This document shows, piece by piece, positions 58,733 through 64,000 of a stretch of DNA of 64,000 bases. The notes under the pieces were generated by a model. It worked only from the letters and a program-made list of their open reading frames with translations, searched no databases and was not told the DNA's origin. The stretch is taken from contig NZ_CP120983.1 of NCBI RefSeq assembly GCF_030719215.1, forward strand, positions 2,046,001 through 2,110,000, written 5' to 3'. This DNA comes from Streptomyces sp. Alt3 (lineage in GTDB: Bacteria; Actinomycetota; Actinomycetes; Streptomycetales; Streptomycetaceae). The position numbers were made by a program, and so were the translations under genes. Position 1 is the stretch's first letter. Each line of letters begins with the position of its first letter.

Positions 58733-59260
58733 TCAACGTCCTTCCCGGTCGGATACGACCGAAGCGTAGCTGTTCCCACCCTGGGTGTTACCGCCCGTGA
58801 CACCGTCCACCGCGGCGTGGCCGCCGGTGGATCCGAAGCCCCCCTCGGCCCGCGCCGAGCCGGGGAGCTCCGTCACCTCGTGGAAGCGCACCTTCTCGAC
58901 CTGCTGGACGACCAGTTGGGCAATCCGGTCGAACCGTTCGAACCTCACGGTCTCGCGTGGGTCGAGATTGACCACGATGACCTTGATCTCTCCACGGTAC
59001 CCGGCATCGACAGTCCCTGGGGCGTTCACGAGAGCCACTCCGCAGCGGGCGGCGAGGCCGGAGCGGGGGTGCACGAAGGCGGCGTACCCGTCGGGCAGGG
59101 CGATCGACACCCCGGTGGGGAGCACCGCCCGTTCGCCCGGGGCGAGCTCCGCGGCCTCGGTGGTGACCAGGTCGGCACCGGCGTCACCGGGATGACCGTA
59201 GGCGGGGATCGGCACGTCCGGGTCGACCCGGCGGATGAGTACGTCGACGGGGTGGCGCAT
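58733..59260 (-). CDS. dut: dUTP diphosphatase
   Basis: The 175-residue protein has the trimeric dUTPase motifs in order: PAYGHPGDAGADL (motif 1), HPRSGLAARCGVALVNAPGT (motif 2), VDAGYRGEIKVIVVN (motif 3 with the uracil-binding Tyr), ERFDRIAQLVV (motif 4) and ARAEGGFGSTG (motif 5, the P-loop-like tail). It hydrolyses dUTP to dUMP and pyrophosphate, keeping uracil out of DNA and feeding dTMP synthesis. Its ATG overlaps the stop of the thioesterase gene (TGATG). A Gly/Asn-rich tail (GGNTQGGNSYASV) extends beyond motif 5. Confidence 0.96.
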   Translation of the reverse strand: MRHPVDVLIRRVDPDVPIPAYGHPGDAGADLVTTEAAELAPGERAVLPTGVSIALPDGYAAFVHPRSGLAARCGVALVNAPGTVDAGYRGEIKVIVVNLDPRETVRFERFDRIAQLVVQQVEKVRFHEVTELPGSARAEGGFGSTGGHAAVDGVTGGNTQGGNSYASVVSDREGR

Positions 59261-59844
59261 CAGGGGTTCACCTCGAACGCGCGGGCACGCCGGATCTGGT
59301 CCGGGTCGGACATGGCGGCCTGGATCTCCTCCGGCCGTCCGTTGTCGATGAAGTGCTCCACCTTGACCTCGATGAAGAGGGCTTCCGCACGGACCGCGAC
59401 GGGCCCCTCGGGGCCCTCGGTACGCCCTGTGGCACGGCAGTAGATCTTCCTGCCGTGGACCGCGGTGACCTCGGCCTCCAGGAAGAGCACGGTGTCGACC
59501 GGGACCGGCAGGACGTAGTCGGTCTCCAGCCGTCCGGTCACCGCGATGACCCGCAGCAGCCAGCTGAGCGCGCCGAGCGTCTCGTCCATCGCCGTGGCCA
59601 GGACACCGCCGTGCGCGAGTCCCGGAGCTCCCTGGTGGGCGGGCTTCACGGTGAACTCGGCGGTGACGTTCACGCCCTCTCCGGCGGTCGCCCGGAGATG
59701 CAGTCCGTGCGGCTGCCCGCCACCACAGCCGAAACACTGTTCGTAGTGGGAGCCGAGAAGCTCCCCGGGCGCGGGGGCGTCAGGATGGCGGACAGGCTTC
59801 ACCGCGTCGGCCGGAGGTGTCAGACGTGCAGATGTTCCACTCAC
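59260..59844 (-). CDS. PaaI-type hotdog-fold thioesterase
   Basis: The 194-residue reading starts at GTG 59844. It has HYEQCFGCGGGQPHGLHLRA, APGLAHGGVLATAMDETLGA with the HGG and catalytic-acid positions, GRLETDYVLPVPVDTVLFLE, AEVTAVHGRKIYCRATGRTE and AEALFIEVKVEHF. This is a single hotdog domain of the 4HBT/PaaI group that hydrolyses acyl-CoA thioesters. The CFGCG motif at the N-terminus is typical of one subgroup. Substrate unknown. It overlaps dut by one base and is divergent from the DUF3093 gene by 58 bp. Confidence 0.9.
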   Translation of the reverse strand: MSGTSARLTPPADAVKPVRHPDAPAPGELLGSHYEQCFGCGGGQPHGLHLRATAGEGVNVTAEFTVKPAHQGAPGLAHGGVLATAMDETLGALSWLLRVIAVTGRLETDYVLPVPVDTVLFLEAEVTAVHGRKIYCRATGRTEGPEGPVAVRAEALFIEVKVEHFIDNGRPEEIQAAMSDPDQIRRARAFEVNP

Positions 59845-59902
59845 AGCCGCAGACCTTACCCGCGCGGCCGACCGAGGGTCGCGCCGTGCCAAGCTTGCTT
59901 CC

Positions 59903-60358
59903 ATGCAGCCTTCCGCACCGCCCTTCGACGAACGTCTCGCAGCGCCCCGCTCGTGGTGGCTCATCGCCTTCGGGATCGGCGTCGCGTGCGCGCTGATGTT
60001 CCTGCCGCTCGGCGCCCTGCCCATGCTCGGCGGCCTGGTGGCCGGCACGGCCGCGGCGTGTGTGGCCGTCAGCTCGTACGGCTCCGCCCGCATCCGTGTC
60101 GTCGCCGGCGCCCTGGTCGCGGGGGATGCCCGTATCCCCCTGGAGGCGCTCGGTGACGCCGAGGTGCTGGACGGGGAGGAGGCGCGCGCCTGGCGCTCGT
60201 ACAAGGCGGACCCGCGCGCGTTCATGCTGCTGCGCAGCTACATCCCGACCGCGGTGCGGGTGAAGGTCACGGACCCGCAGGACCCGACGCCCTACGTCTA
60301 TCTGTCGACCCGCGAGCCGCAGGCTCTGGTGGCGGCCCTCGCACCTGTGGCCGCCTGA
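59903..60358 (+). CDS. DUF3093 membrane protein
   Basis: The 151-residue protein reads FDERLAAPRSWWLIAFGIGV, two hydrophobic helices (ALMFLPLGALPMLGGLVAGT), then ARIRVVAGALVAGDARIPLE, GEEARAWRSYKADPRAFMLL and PTPYVYLSTREPQALVAALA. This is the DUF3093 pattern, a small PH-like domain behind two helices, conserved in actinobacteria and often next to dut. No function is known. It converges with the EcsC-like gene, leaving 11 bp. Confidence 0.9.
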   Translation: MQPSAPPFDERLAAPRSWWLIAFGIGVACALMFLPLGALPMLGGLVAGTAAACVAVSSYGSARIRVVAGALVAGDARIPLEALGDAEVLDGEEARAWRSYKADPRAFMLLRSYIPTAVRVKVTDPQDPTPYVYLSTREPQALVAALAPVAA

Positions 60359-60369
60359 CACGACCGGGG

Positions 60370-61314
60370 TCAGCGGCCGGGGCCGTCCAGCCCTCCGGGG
60401 AGTTCCTCGGGGGGCTTCGCGGGCTGTTCCAGCGGAGGGAGTTCCGGAAGGCGGTCCCAGGGGATCTGCTGGCGCCGCAGGTCGTTCCTGACCCGGTCGG
60501 CGAGCTTTCTGGTGTCCCGCCTGTTCATCATCGCGCCGACGGCCGCGCCGATCATGAAGGGGATGAGGTTGGGCAGGTCGCGCACGGTGCGCTTCATGAT
60601 CTGCTGGCGCAGTTCGCGCTTCATCTGTCCGCCCAGCGCCGCGTTGAGCGTGGTGGGACGGGAGACGTCGATGCCGCGCTCCTCCGTCCAGGACGTCAGA
60701 TACGCGGTGCTGCGCTGGCCGAGGTTGCCCTGGGGGCGTTGGCCGTAGACCTCGTGGAGTTCGGCGACGAGCTTCAGCTCGACGGTGGCCACTCCGGTGA
60801 TCTCGGCCGCCAGCTCGGCGAGCATGGCCGGTGGGACAGGCATCATCGCCGCGGCACCGATGCCCGCGCCGACGGTCGCCGTGGCGTTGCAGGCGCCCGC
60901 GACGAGCTTGTCGGCCAGCTCTTCGGGGCCGAGCCCGGGGAACTGCCTGCGCAGGGTGGCCAGGTCCCGCACCGGGACGCGGGGAGCGATGTCGATGATC
61001 CGGTCGGCCACCATGCCCACGGCGGCCACGGCGCTCTCCCTGCTCCTGGCGACGCCTCGTCTCAGGGTGTGCAGGCGTCCGGAGCCTTTCGGGGAGCCTT
61101 CCTGCCCGGGTGGCCGGTCGGCCTCCCGTACCGCTTCGAGCGAGGCCGTCAGGCCCCGCTCGTCGTCAGGTGTGCTGCCGGGAGAGGCGGGCAGGGCGGC
61201 CTGGTGCTCGGCTGTGGGGCTTTCGCCCTTCGCCGGGCCCGCGCCGCCCTGATGTGCCTCCGACGACTTCGTGCGCCGCAAGCGCCGCTTCCGGAACGGT
61301 GTGTCGCCTGCCAC
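60370..61314 (-). CDS. conserved actinobacterial protein, EcsC-like
   Basis: This 314-residue protein has a basic, Pro/Ser-rich N-terminus (RKRRLRRTKSSEAHQ) followed at about residue 100 by AAVGMVADRIIDIAPRVPVR, DLATLRRQFPGLGPEELADK, LVAGACNATATVGAGIGAAA, MMPVPPAMLAELAAEITGVA and a C-terminal NLIPFMIGAAVGAMMNRRDT. The last has the glycine-rich IPF-GAA-G pattern of EcsC-type proteins and is similar in character to the end of the partial gene at the window start. Function unknown. DUF4193 lies 12 bp upstream of... its stop, on the same strand in the downstream-coordinate direction, so co-transcription is likely. Confidence 0.75.
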   Translation of the reverse strand: MAGDTPFRKRRLRRTKSSEAHQGGAGPAKGESPTAEHQAALPASPGSTPDDERGLTASLEAVREADRPPGQEGSPKGSGRLHTLRRGVARSRESAVAAVGMVADRIIDIAPRVPVRDLATLRRQFPGLGPEELADKLVAGACNATATVGAGIGAAAMMPVPPAMLAELAAEITGVATVELKLVAELHEVYGQRPQGNLGQRSTAYLTSWTEERGIDVSRPTTLNAALGGQMKRELRQQIMKRTVRDLPNLIPFMIGAAVGAMMNRRDTRKLADRVRNDLRRQQIPWDRLPELPPLEQPAKPPEELPGGLDGPGR

Positions 61315-61326
61315 GGCCGGCCTGCC

Positions 61327-61623
61327 TCAGTCGCAGTCGCGGCAGATGGGCTGGCCGTTCTTCTCGCGCGCCAGCTGGCTGCGGTGGTGCACCAGGAAGC
61401 AGCTCATGCAGGTGAACTCGTCGGCCTGCTTGGGCAGGACCCGCACGGCGAGCTCTTCGTTGGACAGGTCCGCGCCGGGCAGCTCAAGTCCCTCTGCCGC
61501 GTCGAACTCGTCCACGTCGACGGCGGATGCCGTCTTGTCGCTCCGACGAGCCTTGAGCTCCTCGAGGCTGTCCTGATCGACGTCGTCGTCGGTCTTGCGT
61601 GGGGTGTCGTAATCCGTTGCCAT
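61327..61623 (-). CDS. DUF4193 protein, small zinc-ribbon-like
   Basis: The 98-residue protein reads MATDYDTPRKTDDDVDQDSL, an acidic middle, then ADEFTCMSCFLVHHRSQLAR and PICRDCD. The two CxxC pairs near the end can hold a zinc ion, as in RNA-polymerase-associated or DUF4193 proteins of actinobacteria. The strongly acidic N-terminal half is typical. No function is established. It is first in a likely two-gene unit with the EcsC-like gene, whose start is 12 bp downstream. Confidence 0.92.
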   Translation of the reverse strand: MATDYDTPRKTDDDVDQDSLEELKARRSDKTASAVDVDEFDAAEGLELPGADLSNEELAVRVLPKQADEFTCMSCFLVHHRSQLAREKNGQPICRDCD

Positions 61624-62027
61624 GTCGCTCTCCCCCTCATGGGTGTCTGCGGTGTCTCAGCGCACGTAACGCGTGAGAGGCCGGACTTGTGCCCGACCTG
61701 AGGCGGAGATTTTGCCTCACATCAAGGTCTGTTACTCAATCGACACCCAACCGGATCTCTCGCGAGCGATCAGCTTGGGTGGCGATGGGGACCGTACACG
61801 GTCCCATTACTGCAGTTCACGGGCGCCACCCCGTGTACTTCCCGTGATATCGCCCCCCGAAAACCCGGACGTTTCCCGGCTTTCGTACAGAGATGCGCTC
61901 ACGGAGAGTAGAGGGGCCAAAAACCGCTTCTGTGATCGATCACACAGGGACAGAACGGAAACAGGGTTCCAAAATTCCGCCCAAAGCGAACAGAGCGATC
62001 CAATGCGACCTCACGACGTGAAGCCTC
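61624..62027. other. 404-bp intergenic region between DUF4193 and cutS
   Basis: No credible gene is seen. Two dyads stand out: GGGACCGT/ACGGTCCC at 61788-61805 with a 2-bp centre, and the perfect 14-bp palindrome TGTGATCGATCACA at 61931-61944, which resembles Crp/Fnr-family half-sites with a shorter centre. The DUF4193 promoter must lie here. The region is less GC-rich than its flanks (AAAACCC, CCAAAATTCC strings), as expected for regulatory DNA. Confidence 0.5.
61931..61944. promoter_or_regulatory. perfect 14-bp palindrome, Crp/Fnr-like
   Basis: TGTGATCGATCACA is fully self-complementary. TGTGA/TCACA are the Crp half-sites, but here they are separated by 4 bp rather than the usual 6, so a different family member or chance is possible. 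It is about 310 bp upstream of DUF4193 and 84 bp beyond the cutS stop. Confidence 0.35.
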
Positions 62028-63269
62028 TCAGACCGGAAGGGTGACGCGCATCACGAGACCACCACCCTCACGAGGCTCCGCGATGATACGGCCTCCGTGC
62101 GCCCGCGCGACGGATCGCGCGATCGACAGGCCGAGCCCCACGCCCTTGTCGCTGCCGGTACGCTCCGTCCGCAGCCTCCTGAACGGCTCGAAGAGGTTGT
62201 CGATCTCGTACGCCGGCACCACGGGGCCGGTGTTGGACACCACCAGGAGCGCCTGCCCGTGCTGGAGCTCGGTGGTGACCTCGACCCAGCCGTCCTCCGC
62301 CACGTTGTAGCGCACGGCGTTCTGTACGAGGTTGAGCGCGATGCGCTCCAGGAGCACTCCGTTGCCCTGGACGACCGCGGAAGCGCGCTCCCCGAGGATC
62401 TGCACGCCCTTGTCCGCCGCCTCCGACCTGGCCTGGTCGATGGCGCGGTCCGCGACCTCGGCGAGATCGACGGGTTTCCGCTCCACGATCTGGTTGTCGC
62501 TGCGGGCGAGCAGGAGCAGGCCCTCCACGAGCTGCTCGCTGCGCTCGTTCGTCGCCAGGAGCGTCTTGCCCAGCTGCTGGAGCTCCGGCGGGGCCCCGGG
62601 GTCGGAGAGATGCACCTCCAGCAGGGTGCGGTTGATCGCCAGGGGCGTGCGCAGTTCGTGCGAGGCGTTGCCCACGAACCGCTGCTGGGCCGTGAAGGCC
62701 CGCTCCAGCCGGTCCAGCATCTCGTCGAAGGTGTCCGCGAGCTCCTTGAGCTCGTCGTCCGGCCCGTCCAGCTCGATCCGCCGGGTCAGGTCGGTCCCGG
62801 CCACCCTGCGGGCGGTGCGGGTGATCCTGCCCAGGGGCGAGAGCACACGTCCGGCCATGGCGTAGCCGAAGGCGAAGGCGATGATGCTGAGGCCCACGAG
62901 GGCCAGGAGCGCCCTGTTCAGAAGGCTGTCGAGGGCGTGCTGCCGCTGCGCCGCGGTGCAGTCCTTGATCATCTCGTTGAGCTGGGTGTTGTTCAGCGCC
63001 GAGGACAGCTGAGGGCACATGTCGCTGGAGATCTGCACGCTCGTGCCCTTGACCTGGAACTCCAGCCCGCCCGCGTCGTGCAGCGCCTGCGCGGCCAGCA
63101 TGTAGATGATCGACAGCAGCAGGATGCCCGCGATCAGGAACATGCCGCCGTACAGCAGCGTGAGCCGTATCCGGATGGTCGGGCGCAGCCAGGGGTACGG
63201 GGACTCCTGCGCCTTGGGTTCCCAGGTCGGTTTCGGTGGTGCCTTCATGGGCGCCGGGGAGGCTGCCAT
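62028..63269 (-). CDS. cutS: CutS-type sensor histidine kinase
   Basis: The 413-residue reading starts at ATG 63269, 7 nt after the cutR stop. Two helices (IRLTLLYGGMFLIAGILLLS and ALLALVGLSIIAFAFGYAMA) bracket a sensor loop of about 70 residues that contains two cysteines, SSDMCPQLSS and EMIKDCTAAQ. HAMP (LSPLGRITRTARRVAGTDLT), HisKA VGNASHELRTPLAINRTLLE, N box IALNLVQNAVRYNVAEDGWV and GVGLGLSIARSVARAHGGRI follow. CutRS is conserved in Streptomyces and has been linked to copper and to extracellular protein-folding stress; the cysteine pair is a plausible redox sensor. Confidence 0.9.
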   Translation of the reverse strand: MAASPAPMKAPPKPTWEPKAQESPYPWLRPTIRIRLTLLYGGMFLIAGILLLSIIYMLAAQALHDAGGLEFQVKGTSVQISSDMCPQLSSALNNTQLNEMIKDCTAAQRQHALDSLLNRALLALVGLSIIAFAFGYAMAGRVLSPLGRITRTARRVAGTDLTRRIELDGPDDELKELADTFDEMLDRLERAFTAQQRFVGNASHELRTPLAINRTLLEVHLSDPGAPPELQQLGKTLLATNERSEQLVEGLLLLARSDNQIVERKPVDLAEVADRAIDQARSEAADKGVQILGERASAVVQGNGVLLERIALNLVQNAVRYNVAEDGWVEVTTELQHGQALLVVSNTGPVVPAYEIDNLFEPFRRLRTERTGSDKGVGLGLSIARSVARAHGGRIIAEPREGGGLVMRVTLPV

Positions 63270-63276
63270 CCCGCCC

Positions 63277-63930
63277 TCAGATCCGGTATCCGGAGCCGGG
63301 GACGGTGACGATGACGGGCGGCTCACCGAGCTTGCGGCGCAGGGTCATGACGGTCACCCGCACCACGTTGGTGAAGGGGTCGGTGTTCTCGTCCCAGGCC
63401 TTCTCCAGCAGTTGCTCGGCCGAGACGACCGCGCCCTCGCTGCGCATCAGGACCTCCAGGACCGCGAACTCCTTCGGGGCGAGCTGGATCTCCTGCTCGT
63501 CCCGGAAGACCTCGCGGCGGTTGGGGTCGAGCTTGATGCCGGCCCGTTCCAGCACGGGGGGCAGCGCGACCGTGGTGCGGCGCCCCAGGGCGCGTACCCG
63601 TGCGGTCAGCTCGCTGAAGGCGAAGGGCTTGGGCAGGTAGTCGTCCGCGCCGAGCTCCAGTCCCTCGACCCGGTCGCTGACGTCGCCGGACGCGGTGAGC
63701 ATGAGCACCCGTGTGGGCATGCCCAGCTCGACGATCCGGCGGCAGACGTCGTCGCCGTGGACCAGCGGCAGGTCCCGGTCCAGCACGACGACGTCGTAGT
63801 CGTTGACCCCGACCCGTTCGAGGGCCGCCGCCCCGTCGTAGACGACGTCGACGGCCATGGCCTCCCGGCGCAGCCCGGTGGCCACCGCATCGGCGAGCAG
63901 CTGCTCGTCCTCGACGACGAGTACGCGCAC
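63277..63930 (-). CDS. cutR: CutR-type response regulator
   Basis: The 217-residue protein begins MRVLVVEDEQLLADAVATGL. It has phospho-acceptor Asp in DVVVLDRDLPLVHGDDVCRR, LMLTASGDVSDRVEGLELGA, LPKPF, and an OmpR winged helix (IQLAPKEFAVLEVLMRSEGA, LLEKAWDENTDPFTNVVRVT, PVIVTVPGSGYRI). Length and the WDENTDPFTNVVRV segment match Streptomyces CutR. It is the first gene of the cutRS pair. A minus-strand terminator lies just upstream of it, so the promoter must be between 63931 and 63955 or read through from that hairpin. Confidence 0.93.
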   Translation of the reverse strand: MRVLVVEDEQLLADAVATGLRREAMAVDVVYDGAAALERVGVNDYDVVVLDRDLPLVHGDDVCRRIVELGMPTRVLMLTASGDVSDRVEGLELGADDYLPKPFAFSELTARVRALGRRTTVALPPVLERAGIKLDPNRREVFRDEQEIQLAPKEFAVLEVLMRSEGAVVSAEQLLEKAWDENTDPFTNVVRVTVMTLRRKLGEPPVIVTVPGSGYRI

Positions 63931-63954
63931 GGCGCAGTCCTTCCCTAGATCCCG

Positions 63955-63990
63955 AAAAAACGGCGAGCGGCCCTCGATACGGCCGCTCGC
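63955..63990 (-). terminator. rho-independent terminator on the minus strand
   Basis: GCGAGCGGCC (63963-63972) and GGCCGCTCGC (63981-63990) form a perfect 10-bp stem with an 8-nt loop. On the minus strand the hairpin is followed by CG and six T (63960-63955). It would terminate a minus-strand gene that lies beyond the right window edge, insulating cutRS. Confidence 0.85.
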
Positions 63991-64000
63991 TGCACGTCAG

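Noticed and set aside
1..64000. CRISPR array, rRNA or prophage
   Set aside because: No regularly spaced identical repeats, no rRNA-like sequence and no phage structural or integrase genes were seen on either strand.

Overview
The window is high-GC actinobacterial DNA with strong third-position GC bias, frequent GTG starts, ATGA/TGATG gene overlaps, SARP and LAL regulators, many two-component systems and the CutRS/DUF3710/dut/DUF3159/DUF3093/DUF4193 neighbourhood known from Streptomyces chromosomes. I read it as a Streptomyces chromosome crossing from an accessory, secretion- and redox-rich part (left, about 1-45 kb) through a small decayed patch (45.1-47.0 kb) into a conserved core part (right, 47-64 kb).

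Left part. After a partial EcsC-like gene and a membrane-anchored Mrr-type nuclease comes a LuxR-HTH/SARP hybrid regulator, converging on a secreted cutinase-like serine hydrolase. Divergent from the hydrolase are three consecutive secreted proteins that share an architecture: a different enzyme domain (lysozyme-like, M23 endopeptidase, GH43-like glycosidase) followed by a seven-repeat PLL-type propeller. The third is interrupted by one frameshift. An FHA protein/Ser-Thr kinase pair, a large SARP/BTAD regulator, a haloacetate-dehalogenase-like hydrolase, a quinone-oxidoreductase-like enzyme with divergent TetR, a LysR regulator with divergent MHS transporter and YtcJ-like amidohydrolase follow. 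At 21-26 kb an ApbE/FMN-binding/ferric-reductase operon faces an OmpR-type two-component system, forming an apparent extracytosolic flavin electron-transfer unit. NAD kinase, an aldo/keto reductase and an AlaX/XRE-cupin/threonine-aldolase operon come next.

The 30.9-43.0 kb stretch is oxidative and detoxification-like: P450, multicopper oxidase with START-type lipoprotein, LAL regulator, epoxide hydrolase, YcaC-like isochorismatase with MarR, and a flavin monooxygenase divergent from a TetR regulator across a perfect 34-bp palindrome. A seven-helix membrane protein is followed by decayed genes: a frameshifted small gene, a YrhB/Imm35-like remnant and an IS256-type transposase fragment.

Right part. 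An RNA m5U methyltransferase is followed by a potassium-homeostasis block: a KimA-like APC permease, two TrkA regulatory proteins (ceoB/ceoC type), DUF3159 and OB-fold proteins, and KdpE/KdpD with no kdpFABC in view. An orphan ABC ATPase, DUF3710, dUTPase, a hotdog thioesterase, DUF3093, an EcsC-like conserved protein, DUF4193 and finally CutS/CutR complete the window. Several intergenic regions contain well-defined operators or terminator hairpins, which are listed separately. Family assignments rest on motifs read by eye; no database search was run.
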